64,000 bases of DNA from JAXMAZ01 sp046350115 (GTDB lineage: Bacteria > Planctomycetota > Planctomycetia > Gemmatales > Gemmataceae). The stretch lies in the NCBI GenBank assembly GCA_046350115.1, contig JAXMAZ010000036.1, positions 11,303 through 75,302 of the forward strand, given 5' to 3'. The notes beneath the pieces are model-generated. The model was not told the origin of the DNA, made no database searches, and was given only the letters and a program-made list of their open reading frames with translations. Position 1 is the stretch's first letter. Each line of letters starts with the position of its first letter. The position numbers and the translations under genes were made by a program. Below are positions 35,203-43,476 of the stretch, piece by piece.

Positions 35203-36151
35203 GCGTCCCCCGTGCCGGCTTGACGAGCAGGTACAGCATACCGGCGAACACCACCTCGAACCCGGTCCACACCATTCGGACCACGATTGCCACCACCGCC
35301 GCCTGGGCCGCGGCCGCCGGCCCGTCGCCCAACTGGGCGGTCAGCACCCGTTGGAGCACGAACTCACGGGCGCCCAGCCCCCCCGGGGAGAACATGAACA
35401 CGAACCCGGCCACGTAGGATAACGCGGTCGCCGCCAGGTCTTGCAGGTAACGGCCCGGGGTCAACTCGCCGTCCCCGAGCGTCAGCCCGGTGACGGTCGC
35501 CCACAGGCTCAGGCCCAGCAGACACCAGCCGACCGCGTCTTGCAACAGGCCGCGGACCAGCAGCCGTAAAGATGGGCTGGGCAACGGCTTGCCGTCCGAC
35601 CCCCGCCGCTTGAGGACCAACCGGGCGGCCAGCTTGTTGATCACCCCGGCGGACAGCGGCATCGTGGCCACGGCGAGCAGCCCGACCCAGGCCGCCGGGC
35701 CGAGGTCCAGCCCGATGCCCGCCCACGGCAGCAGGCACACCCCGAGGATCGCCCCGGCGGCCATGCTGGTCAGCGTCTCGTACACGCCGGTGACGGCCAC
35801 CACCCCGTGGTCCACCCCGGCCGGCCGCAGCAGCAGCACTCGCAGGACGATCACCCACGCCTTGCCCGGCACGTACTTGCCGAACTGGCTGACGAAGTAC
35901 GCCCGCACCCCGAGCCGCCACGACACGTCCGCCCGCTGGTTCCACAGCAATTGAACGAAGAACGTCGCCCAGAGGGTGTGAGCCAGCAGGTACAGCACCC
36001 CGGCGGCGGCCAGGTACGCCGGCCGGGCGACGGGGGGGTGCTCCCACAGTTCGGGCGCGTTCAGCAGTCGGGCGAAGTGCCAGCCCACGGCCCCGATCAG
36101 GACGGCCGCCAGCAGGCCTTTGCCCACCAGCAGCAGTCGGCGGCGGGTCAT
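35195..36151 (-). CDS. lysylphosphatidylglycerol-synthase-TM/flippase-like protein
   Basis: A 318-residue polytopic protein with the LPG_synthase_TM/UPF0104 pattern: AYFVSQFGKYVPGKAWVIVLR in the middle and FMFSPGGLGAREFVLQRVL near the end, plus about eight membrane helices. Members are lipid flippases or accompany lipid-linked glycan synthesis. First gene of the minus-strand operon with GT2 and GT39-like genes. Confidence 0.9.
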   Translation of the reverse strand: MTRRRLLLVGKGLLAAVLIGAVGWHFARLLNAPELWEHPPVARPAYLAAAGVLYLLAHTLWATFFVQLLWNQRADVSWRLGVRAYFVSQFGKYVPGKAWVIVLRVLLLRPAGVDHGVVAVTGVYETLTSMAAGAILGVCLLPWAGIGLDLGPAAWVGLLAVATMPLSAGVINKLAARLVLKRRGSDGKPLPSPSLRLLVRGLLQDAVGWCLLGLSLWATVTGLTLGDGELTPGRYLQDLAATALSYVAGFVFMFSPGGLGAREFVLQRVLTAQLGDGPAAAAQAAVVAIVVRMVWTGFEVVFAGMLYLLVKPARGTHD

Positions 36152-36261
36152 GTAACTGGATTCTATCGGTTCCGGCCGGCCCGGCAGTTGAACCCGACCA
36201 CCCGCCGTTGTCCGGTGCGGCGACGGCTGATAGGTTCACAGGATCGTCAGGAGTCCAAGTG

Positions 36262-37725
36262 ATGACCGAGCCGAACCAGCCCGCCCCCTCTCCGGCGGCT
36301 GAGTCCTCCGCCCCGCAGCAGCCGGTCCCGGCCGGCCCGAGCCGCTCGCCCGACCCCAGCCCGCCGAACCGCGGCGGCCCCCGCCGGCCGTTCCCCCGCG
36401 GCGACCGACCCCGCAACGACGGCACGAAGCCGCCGCCGCTGGAGGTCCGGGACTTTGCCGCCAGCAAGCCGAACAAGCGGCTCCTGGACGCGGGGATCGA
36501 GGCCGAGATGGAGGCCGCCCTGGCCGGGTTCGACGTGTCCGGGACGGTGGCCAAGGCCGAGACCCGCACCCAGCAGCAGCCGGTCGTCACCGGCCAGCAG
36601 CAGCGGAAGAAGGGCCGCGTCCTCGGCATCCACGGTAAGGACGTGTTCGTCGACGTGCCCGGCGGCCGGTCCCAGGGGGTGCTGCCGATCCAGCAGTTCG
36701 AGGGGCGGACCCCGCAGGTCGGCGAGGAGGTCGAGTTCGACATCGAGCGGTACGACGCGGCCAACGGCCTGCTCGTGCTCACCCGGGAGGGGGCGGCCCA
36801 GGTCGTCTCCGACTGGTCGAGCGTGGCCAACGGGATGGTGGTCGAGGCCAAAGTCACCGGCGTCAACAAGAACAAGACCGGCCTGCTGGTCGAGGTGAAC
36901 GGCATCAAGGGGTTCATGCCGGTCAGCCAGATCGACATGTACCGGGTCGAGGACGTGGACCAGTTCGTCAACCAGCGGATGAAGTGCCAGGTGATCGAAC
37001 TGAACCGGGAGGAGCGGAACCTGGTCGTCAGCCGGCGGAACCTGCTGGAGCGGGAGCGGGAGCAGCAGAAGGAACAGTTCTGGGCGACCGTCGAGGAGGG
37101 CCAGATCAAGACCGGCATCGTGCGGAGCGTCAAGCCGTTCGGGGCGTTCGTCGACCTCGGCGGGGCGGACGGCCTCATCCCGGTGTCCGAACTCAGTTGG
37201 AGCCGGGTCGGCGACCCGAGCGAGGTGGTGCAGATCGGGCAGAAGGTGGAAGTGAAAATCCACCGGCTCGACTTCGACACCCGCAAGATCGCGCTGAGCC
37301 TGCGGGCGTTGGTGAAGTCGCCGTGGGACGACTTCGCCAACAGTCACCGGCCGGGCAGCCGCGTCACCGGGAAGGTGACGAAGATCATGGAGTTCGGCGC
37401 CTTCGTCGAGCTGGTCCCCGGGATCGAGGGGCTGATCCACGTCAGCGAGCTGGCCAACCTGCGGGTCCGGCGGGTGCGGGACGTGGTGAACGAAGGCCAG
37501 GACGTGACCGTGCAGATCCTGAACATCGACCCGGAGAACCGGCGGATCGCCTTGAGCCTGAAGGCGGTGGCGGCCGAGGCCGAGGACGCGGCTGACGCCG
37601 CCGCGGCGGCCGAGGAGGACGAGGACAAGCGGACGGTCGAGGAGCGGCTAGCGGCCCGGCCGGTGAACCCGAACCTGCGGGGCGGGATCGGCCGCAGCGG
37701 GTTCCAGCTCGACCGGGGCGAGTGA
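36262..37725 (+). CDS. multi-S1-domain RNA-binding protein
   Basis: A 487-residue protein, ATG 36262 with AGGAG nine bases upstream. A disordered, proline-rich N-terminus (about 100 residues) precedes four S1 OB-fold domains: about 112-185 (RVLGIHGKDVFVDVP), 190-260 (VNKNKTGLLVEVNGIKGFMPVSQ), 280-350 (KTGIVRSVKPFGAFVDLGGADGLIPVSEL) and 365-432 (KITKIMEFGAFVEL-like). It resembles short ribosomal-protein-S1 variants and probably binds mRNA on the ribosome. trpC follows after seven bases. Confidence 0.9.
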   Translation: MTEPNQPAPSPAAESSAPQQPVPAGPSRSPDPSPPNRGGPRRPFPRGDRPRNDGTKPPPLEVRDFAASKPNKRLLDAGIEAEMEAALAGFDVSGTVAKAETRTQQQPVVTGQQQRKKGRVLGIHGKDVFVDVPGGRSQGVLPIQQFEGRTPQVGEEVEFDIERYDAANGLLVLTREGAAQVVSDWSSVANGMVVEAKVTGVNKNKTGLLVEVNGIKGFMPVSQIDMYRVEDVDQFVNQRMKCQVIELNREERNLVVSRRNLLEREREQQKEQFWATVEEGQIKTGIVRSVKPFGAFVDLGGADGLIPVSELSWSRVGDPSEVVQIGQKVEVKIHRLDFDTRKIALSLRALVKSPWDDFANSHRPGSRVTGKVTKIMEFGAFVELVPGIEGLIHVSELANLRVRRVRDVVNEGQDVTVQILNIDPENRRIALSLKAVAAEAEDAADAAAAAEEDEDKRTVEERLAARPVNPNLRGGIGRSGFQLDRGE

Positions 37726-37732
37726 CGCCCCG

Positions 37733-38518
37733 ATGACCATCCTCGACCGGATCGTGGAGAGCAAGTGGCGGGAGATCGCCGCCGCCAAAGCGGCGGTCCC
37801 CGAGACGTCACTGGAGCGCCAGGCCGCAGACCGGCCGCCGGCCCGCGGGTTCGCCGCCGCCCTGCGGGTGCCGGGCGAGGTGCGGGTGATCGCCGAGGTG
37901 AAGAAGGCGTCCCCGTCGGCCGGCGTCATCCGCCCGGACTTCGACCCCGTCGCCATCGCCCAGGCGTACCAGGCGAACGGGGCGGCCTGCCTCAGTGTCC
38001 TGACCGACGAGCCGTTCTTTCAGGGCAGCCTTTCGGACCTGCGAGCGGTGCGGGCCGCCGTCTCGTTGCCCCTCTTGCGGAAAGACTTCGTACTCGACCG
38101 CTACCAATTGCTCGAAGCCCGGGTCGCCGGGGCGGACGCGGCGTTGCTCATCGCCGAGATTCTGCCCGGCGACCGGCTCGCCGCCCTGCACCGGGAGGCG
38201 GTCGCCCTCGGGCTGGACGTGCTGGTGGAGTTGCACGACGCCGACCAATTGCCCCGGGTACTCGACGCCGGGGCGACGCTGGTCGGCATCAACAACCGCG
38301 ACCTGCGGACCTTCCACACCCGGTTGGAGCACACCCTCGACCTGATGCCGCACATCCCGGCCGGGGTGACGGTCGTCAGCGAGAGCGGCATCCGCACGGC
38401 GGCGGACCTGCAACGGCTGAAGGCGGCCGGCGTGTCCGCGGTGCTGGTGGGCGAGTCGCCTATGCGGTCCCCGGATGTCGGGGCCGCCCTATCTGAGCTG
38501 CGTATCGGTGCGGTGTAG
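37733..38518 (+). CDS. trpC: indole-3-glycerol-phosphate synthase
   Basis: A 261-residue TIM-barrel enzyme of tryptophan synthesis. Signature blocks are VIAEVKKASPSAGVI, LRKDFVLDRYQLLEAR, VGINNRDLRTF, SESGI and VLVGESPM. It is a stand-alone enzyme with no fused PRAI domain, and no other trp gene is nearby. The TAG stop lies at the left arm of palindromic repeat copy B. Confidence 0.97.
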   Translation: MTILDRIVESKWREIAAAKAAVPETSLERQAADRPPARGFAAALRVPGEVRVIAEVKKASPSAGVIRPDFDPVAIAQAYQANGAACLSVLTDEPFFQGSLSDLRAVRAAVSLPLLRKDFVLDRYQLLEARVAGADAALLIAEILPGDRLAALHREAVALGLDVLVELHDADQLPRVLDAGATLVGINNRDLRTFHTRLEHTLDLMPHIPAGVTVVSESGIRTAADLQRLKAAGVSAVLVGESPMRSPDVGAALSELRIGAV

Positions 38519-38571
38519 GGTCCGCTGTGCGGACCGGATGCGCTCCCACCGGTCCGCACAGCGGACCCTAC
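38515..38571. repeat. stop-codon-bearing palindromic repeat, copy B
   Basis: Arms 38515-38536 and 38550-38571 are perfectly complementary over 22 bases and nearly identical to the copy at 24092-24147. The left TAG (38516-38518) ends trpC on the plus strand. The mirrored TAG (38570-38568) ends the mannosyltransferase-like gene on the minus strand, so one repeat closes two convergent genes. Confidence 0.85.
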
Positions 38572-38740
38572 TCGGTGCCGTCCCCCGCCCACCACAGCCA
38601 CACGCCACAGTAGCCCCACAGGGTCAGGAACAAGAGCGTGTCCACGGGCTGGGTGTACGTCCCGACGAAGTGCAGCCCGAAGTTCTCGTACCCGTAAACC
38701 GCCGCCAGGAAGCCGGCGACCGACCACCGCACCCCGGCCG
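38568..38740 (-). pseudogene. displaced 3' end of the GT87-like gene
   Basis: This frame reads on coherently as membrane protein after the frameshift (PAAGVRWSVAGFLAAVYGYENFG ... LFLTLWGYCGVWLWW) and stops at the palindromic repeat. It is the expected C-terminus of the upstream 487-residue frame, joined through a missing base in the ACCCCGGCCGCGGG run (38731-38744). Confidence 0.6.
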
Positions 38741-40087
38741 CGGGTCGCCCATCAGCACCGCCATGGCCAGGAACGCGAGCGTGGCATCGTAGTACATGAA
38801 CCGGTAGCAGCACAAGAACGCGCCGAGCAGAGCGAACCCGGCCCCCAGCCCGACCAGCCGCGCCCGATCAGCACGGAGCCGGACGAGGGTCGCGGTCGCA
38901 ACCAGTACGGTCGTCCACGTCGCCCAGCCGATGACCGCCACCGCCGGGTTGTCCCGGGCCGATTCGGGCAGGTTGAAGTCGATCAGCACGCGGCAGGGCA
39001 GGCCGAACAGGTCGCGGCTGAAGTGGACCCAGTTCCGGTTCACCCCGTACAGGGCGGACGCCTCCCGGCCGACGGCCAGCCAGTCGAACCACGCCTGCAC
39101 ACCGACCACAGGAAGGGTTAGTAGCCCGAGTGCGGCACCGGTTCCCGTCATCGCCAGGCAGAACCGCCACCGGCCGAACACCAACGGCACCAGGAAGAAG
39201 GCCGCCGCCCACACCGGCTTGAACGCGAGCAGCCCCCACACCGCCCCGCCGGCCCACTCCCGCCCCCGGACCGCCAACACCCAGCCCCAAACGAGTACGC
39301 AGAGTGACAGGGCGTGGTTCTGCCCGAGGTCGAGGCCGGCTCGGTAACCCGGGAACAGCAGGATGCCGAGCGTGGCGACCGGCCACCACACCCGCCCGCC
39401 GGTCAGGCGTGAGGCGCCCAGCCCGGCGAGCAGGGTGAGGGCGAGTGACACCGACTGGAACGCCAGATAGGCGTCCTGCGGGGCGAGCAGACCGAGCGGG
39501 GAGTAGAGCAAAGCGTGGACGGGTGGGTAGAGCGGGCCGCCGACCGCCGGGTGGGAGACTGCCGTCACCACGTCCGGCGTCACCTGCCGTTCGGCTTCCG
39601 CCATCAACACGGACTCGGCCACCGGGTCGGACGACATGAGCGGCAGACCGACGGCGGTGGCGACATGGGACCAGGCCGGGCTGTCCTGGCCCATGAACCA
39701 GTCCATCAGGTTGACGGTGTCGGTCCGGGTGTCGGAGAGCGGCACGTCCGACGGACGGGTCTGACCCGGTTCCATGTGCCGGCGGGCGAACTCCGAGGTA
39801 GCCGCGTCCGGGTAGCCGGCCCGCACCACCTGCCACTGCCGCTGGCGGTGGTACAACTCCCGGCCGTGGCCGGTGACGACGGTCCGGGCCATGACCCACT
39901 GTCCGCCGAAGTCGATCTGGGCGTGCCCGCTGTTGCCGTCGGCCCGCCGGCGGTCGGCCGGGGTGTCCGGCTTGTCGTCGAACTCGGTCCGGGCGTGATA
40001 GAACCGCTGGCCGAGGTAGCCGAAACAGACCGCCCACGCGGAGAGAAGCGCGACCCGCCGGAGCCAGGCTCGGTGCCGGTCCGTCAT
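38624..40087 (-). CDS. GT87/DUF2029-like membrane mannosyltransferase, frameshifted
   Basis: The frame starts at ATG 40087 and is membrane-rich: WRRVALLSAWAVCFGYLG, PPVHALLYSPLGLLAP, LALTLLAGLGASRL and WGLLAFKPVWAAAFFLVPLV. This matches the GT87/DUF2029 pattern with the periplasmic loop between helices. Near 38735 the frame changes, after which it runs on as out-of-frame residues to 38624. With one base restored it would be about 505 residues, ending at 38568. It is translationally coupled (four-base overlap) to the acyltransferase gene upstream. Confidence 0.8.
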   Translation of the reverse strand: MTDRHRAWLRRVALLSAWAVCFGYLGQRFYHARTEFDDKPDTPADRRRADGNSGHAQIDFGGQWVMARTVVTGHGRELYHRQRQWQVVRAGYPDAATSEFARRHMEPGQTRPSDVPLSDTRTDTVNLMDWFMGQDSPAWSHVATAVGLPLMSSDPVAESVLMAEAERQVTPDVVTAVSHPAVGGPLYPPVHALLYSPLGLLAPQDAYLAFQSVSLALTLLAGLGASRLTGGRVWWPVATLGILLFPGYRAGLDLGQNHALSLCVLVWGWVLAVRGREWAGGAVWGLLAFKPVWAAAFFLVPLVFGRWRFCLAMTGTGAALGLLTLPVVGVQAWFDWLAVGREASALYGVNRNWVHFSRDLFGLPCRVLIDFNLPESARDNPAVAVIGWATWTTVLVATATLVRLRADRARLVGLGAGFALLGAFLCCYRFMYYDATLAFLAMAVLMGDPRPGCGGRSPASWRRFTGTRTSGCTSSGRTPSPWTRSCS

Positions 40088-40800
40088 GACGCCAAACGCA
40101 GCGACGCTGGCCCCGCGGTCGGCAGCTCGAACCGGTTCGTCTCGGCCCACCGCTCGGCCGCGGCCGTCAGCCGGTCCATCTCGGACTGCAGTCGGTGGAC
40201 GTAAGGTTCGAGTTCGGCCGTCTTCAGCCGGGCCGGCACGGCGAACGGGACGCCGAGGATCGCCTTCGCCCGCGACCCCGGCTTCGGGACCGCGAACTTG
40301 TCCCAGCTTCCGGCCCGCCACGGCCGGTGGAAGCCGACGCCGATCGGCACGATTTCCATCCCGGCCCGGCTGGCGATGTACACGATCCCCGGTTGTACCT
40401 CTCGCCGCGGGCCACGGGGGCCGTCCACCGTCACGACCAGGTGCCGGCGGGCGGCCGGGTCGTTCAGGATGAACCGCACCGCCTCCACCCCGCCGCGGTT
40501 GGTCGAGCCGAGAACGGTGCCCATCCCGCCGGCCTTCAGCAGCGCCTCGACGTAGTGCCCGTCCGCGTGTTTGCTGACCATTGCGGCCCCGTCCGGGTGG
40601 CTGAACCGGACGGTCGGCAGGAGCAGATATTCGTGCCAGAGGGCGTAGGCGTACCGCGGTCCCGGCGGCACCACTCCGAGCGGCACCACAGTCGGCCCGA
40701 GGCAGCGGTACTCGAATCGCAGGCTGCGGACCAGCGCCCGGGCGGCCGTCGCCCCGGTCCACCCGGCGGCGGCCAGCAGCCGCTTGTTGCGGATCTTCAT
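40084..40800 (-). CDS. DUF374 lysophospholipid-acyltransferase-like protein
   Basis: A 238-residue protein of the DUF374 type. Residue blocks are YALWHEYLLLPTVRF (with the HE pair), MVSKHADGHYVEALL, STNRGGVEAVRF and VTVDGPRGPRREVQPG. The family is related to LpxL/PlsC acyltransferases. The ATG at 40800 overlaps the dapF stop and its own stop overlaps the GT87-like start, so all three are coupled. An envelope lipid role is likely. Confidence 0.88.
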   Translation of the reverse strand: MKIRNKRLLAAAGWTGATAARALVRSLRFEYRCLGPTVVPLGVVPPGPRYAYALWHEYLLLPTVRFSHPDGAAMVSKHADGHYVEALLKAGGMGTVLGSTNRGGVEAVRFILNDPAARRHLVVTVDGPRGPRREVQPGIVYIASRAGMEIVPIGVGFHRPWRAGSWDKFAVPKPGSRAKAILGVPFAVPARLKTAELEPYVHRLQSEMDRLTAAAERWAETNRFELPTAGPASLRLAS

Positions 40801-41654
40801 CGCGTCCCGTCCGTGGGGTCGGACCACTCGCCGGAGAACACCTCGGTCGCCGGCCCGGTCTTGTACACGTGGTTGTCCGCCTCCGACCACTCGATCTCCA
40901 GGTCGCCGCCGAGCAGATGGATCGTCGCCTTGCGGTCGAGCTTGCCGGCCAGCACCCCGGCCACCAGCACGGCACACGCCCCGGTGCCGCAGGCCAGCGT
41001 CTCCCCGCTGCCCCGCTCCCACACCCGCATCGTCGCGTCCGTCCGGCTGTTCACCCGGACGAACTCGATATTCGCCCGCCGGGGGAAGACATCGTTCGTT
41101 TCGAGCAGCCGGCCGACGGTGTGGACGTGCTCGTCGGTGATCGCGTCCACGAACGCGACCGCGTGCGGGTTGCCCATCGACGCGCAGGTGAGGCGGACCG
41201 ACTTGTCCGGCGCGTACCGCACTTCCTGCTCGACCACCGGCGGGCCGGGCAGCCGAACCGGGATCCGCTCCGGGTCCAGGATCGGCTCGCCCATGTCCAC
41301 CCGCACCCGGCTGACCCGGTCGTTCTTCACTTCCAGATCGACGCTCAGGACGCCCCGGCCCGTCTCGATCGTCAGCCGCGGCTTGCGGGCGATGCCGTGG
41401 TCGTACACGTACTTGGCGACGCACCGCAGCCCGTTCCCGCACATCTCGGACTCGGACCCGTCGGCGTTGAACATCCGCATCCGGGCGTCGGCCTTCTCGC
41501 TCGGCAGGATGAGGATGAGGCCGTCGGAGCCGATGCCGAAGTGCCGGTCGCTGACCTTCACGCTGACGGCCGCCGGGTCGGCCGGGACCGGGTGACGGAA
41601 GCCGTCCAGGTAGACGTAATCGTTGCCCAGCCCGTGCATCTTGGTGAAGCGCAT
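40797..41654 (-). CDS. dapF: diaminopimelate epimerase
   Basis: A 285-residue DapF converting LL- to meso-diaminopimelate for peptidoglycan and lysine. The N-terminal KMHGLGNDYVYLDG, the first catalytic cysteine in EMCGNGLRCVAKY, and the second in LACGTGACAVLVAG are intact. Presence fits a planctomycete with peptidoglycan synthesis. First gene of the coupled minus-strand unit. Confidence 0.97.
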   Translation of the reverse strand: MRFTKMHGLGNDYVYLDGFRHPVPADPAAVSVKVSDRHFGIGSDGLILILPSEKADARMRMFNADGSESEMCGNGLRCVAKYVYDHGIARKPRLTIETGRGVLSVDLEVKNDRVSRVRVDMGEPILDPERIPVRLPGPPVVEQEVRYAPDKSVRLTCASMGNPHAVAFVDAITDEHVHTVGRLLETNDVFPRRANIEFVRVNSRTDATMRVWERGSGETLACGTGACAVLVAGVLAGKLDRKATIHLLGGDLEIEWSEADNHVYKTGPATEVFSGEWSDPTDGTR

Positions 41655-41731
41655 GGAATCCGCGGTCCGAGGCGGGTGAAGTCAGAGGTGCGGGAATTGT
41701 AACCGGCCGGGCCGGTGCCGCACATCCCGGC

Positions 41732-42109
41732 TCACGCCTCCCGGCCGCCGGCGATCCAGCCGGCCAGGTCGGTCTCCAGGCTGGCGACGAACTTGCTCCG
41801 CGGCATCACCCGGTCCAGGCCGGCCGCCCGGGCCGCGTCGAGGGTCTCCCGGGCCAGGTGCGACCCGTACCCGATCACCCGCGGCATGACCGGGCACGCC
41901 GCCCGCAGCCCGGCCAGGATCTCCGGCAGGTCCAGCCCGGGGTTCTGGAGGTCGAGCAGCACGGCGGCCGGTGCCACCCGGCGGGCCGCCTCGACGGCCA
42001 GACCCGCGGACCGGGCCGTTACCATCTCCAGCCCGTGTGCCCGGGCGGTCGCGGTCACTTTGCTGGTGAACAGCAGGTCGTCGCTGACGTGCAGGCCGGT
42101 CGGCGTCAC
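41732..42109 (-). CDS. receiver-like (pseudo-receiver) domain protein
   Basis: A 125-residue single-domain protein, GTG 42109 overlapping the preceding protease stop. The fold follows a CheY-like receiver: AAVLLDLQNPGLDL carries a candidate phospho-Asp, but the acidic pair usual near the N-terminus is not clear, and the late lysine is displaced (MPRSKF). It may be an atypical receiver acting with the trypsin-type protease encoded immediately upstream. Confidence 0.65.
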   Translation of the reverse strand: MTPTGLHVSDDLLFTSKVTATARAHGLEMVTARSAGLAVEAARRVAPAAVLLDLQNPGLDLPEILAGLRAACPVMPRVIGYGSHLARETLDAARAAGLDRVMPRSKFVASLETDLAGWIAGGREA

Positions 42110-43335
42110 TTCTTCCCCCCCGCGGCGAGCGCCTCGGTCGTCATCCGGACCGTCGCCTCAAGCGCGGCGTCGTACTTCTTGTCCCGCAGCGCCGCGACCA
42201 GCGCGTCCCCGAGCTGGCGGGCGAATCCGGCCGGCAGCTTCGCCTCCCACTTTTCCGGCACGTGGACCGCGACGTTCGGCGGGTCCAGGCAGATGACCAC
42301 GGACAGCCCGTCCACCTTCTCGGCCTGCCGCCGGTCGCTCGCCCACCGGTTGAACAGCCGCCGCCGCCCTTCCGGGTCGGACTTCTTGGCCTTGTCCCGC
42401 CAGGTGTCCGGAGCGGTCGGGTACGTTTCGATCAGCAGGTCCAGCCCCTTCCCGTGCAGCTCGGACAGGGTCTTGTTCGCCGCGGCCACGGCGTCGGGCG
42501 AGAACAGTTTGGCCGTGTCCGTCACCTGGGTCGCGGCCGTCCGACGGGCCGGCGGCGGGGGGCGGTCCGCCGCTGGGCGGTCGCCGGCGCGAGCATCCCG
42601 GACCGCCCGGCTGTTGAGCAACTGCTTCACCTCGGACACGTCCACGAACGTGCTGACCGAGTTCGCCTTGATCGCCCCGCCCTGGGTGACGCCGACCAGC
42701 TCGCCGGCGTCGTTCAGGAGCGGGCCGCCGCTGTCCCCGGGGTTGGTCGGCGAGTCGGTCTCGATCACCTTGGCCTGGAAGGTCAGCACCCGCCGGCCGA
42801 CCTCCGCCTGCCACCGCTTGCGGTACACCTGGCGGACGGTGCCGCGGACGTACCCCCACAGCGCCCCGGACGCCCCGGCGTTGCCGATCGCGTGGACCGC
42901 CTCCCCCGGGGCCGGGCTGCCGCCGGCCAGCTTGATCCCGTCGGCGTCCCGCGGCACCGCCCCGGGGCGGACGCGGATGACGGCCAGGTCGGCGTCCTGG
43001 CTGCGGGCGATCACCTCGCCGGGGATGCCCAGCCGCTTCCCCCGGTCGCTGTAGTACCCCCGCTCCGGCACCGGCTGGCCGTCCCGGAACTCGGGGAAGA
43101 AGACGGTCGCCCGGTTGTTGTCCTCGACCACGTGGTAGTTGGTCAGGATCAGCCCGTTCGCCCGGTCCACCAGCGACCCGCTGCCGGTGGCGTACCCGTT
43201 CCGGCGGTCGGACTTGATCCACACGACCGAGTGGATCGCCTGCTTGTACACCTTCGCCCCGCCGGACGGCTCCTGGGCCGGGGCGGGCGCGGACAACACG
43301 GCGGTGGCGAGAAGGGCGGCGAGAGCGGGGCGCAT
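42106..43335 (-). CDS. trypsin-like serine protease with TPM domain
   Basis: A 409-residue exported protein, ATG 43335 with a signal peptide (ALLATAVLSAPAPAQ). Residues 30-230 are a trypsin/HtrA-like domain with the triad in ILTNYHVV, SQDADLAVI and NPGDSGGPLL. After a linker, residues 265-400 form a TPM-like (Psb32/repair) domain (VTDTAKLFSPDAVAAANKTL...). No PDZ domain is seen, unlike DegP. Fusing a trypsin domain to TPM suggests proteolysis of exported proteins with an ancillary phosphatase-like or binding fold. Confidence 0.88.
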   Translation of the reverse strand: MRPALAALLATAVLSAPAPAQEPSGGAKVYKQAIHSVVWIKSDRRNGYATGSGSLVDRANGLILTNYHVVEDNNRATVFFPEFRDGQPVPERGYYSDRGKRLGIPGEVIARSQDADLAVIRVRPGAVPRDADGIKLAGGSPAPGEAVHAIGNAGASGALWGYVRGTVRQVYRKRWQAEVGRRVLTFQAKVIETDSPTNPGDSGGPLLNDAGELVGVTQGGAIKANSVSTFVDVSEVKQLLNSRAVRDARAGDRPAADRPPPPARRTAATQVTDTAKLFSPDAVAAANKTLSELHGKGLDLLIETYPTAPDTWRDKAKKSDPEGRRRLFNRWASDRRQAEKVDGLSVVICLDPPNVAVHVPEKWEAKLPAGFARQLGDALVAALRDKKYDAALEATVRMTTEALAAGGKK

Positions 43336-43476
43336 CCGGAGTCTCCGGCGGGTGCGGGACGGGAGCATTCTACCCGCCGAACGGACTCCGGTGACGAGCG
43401 GACTTGCACCCGGCCCCTTGCCGGCCGCCGACGGCCCGGCGAAACTCTCCCCACCCGCCCCGGAAGGAGACGCCCG

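Noticed and set aside
40084..41442. Extended acyltransferase frame upstream of 40800
   Set aside because: The added part lies antiframe to the intact dapF gene; the ATG at 40800 gives the normal DUF374 length.
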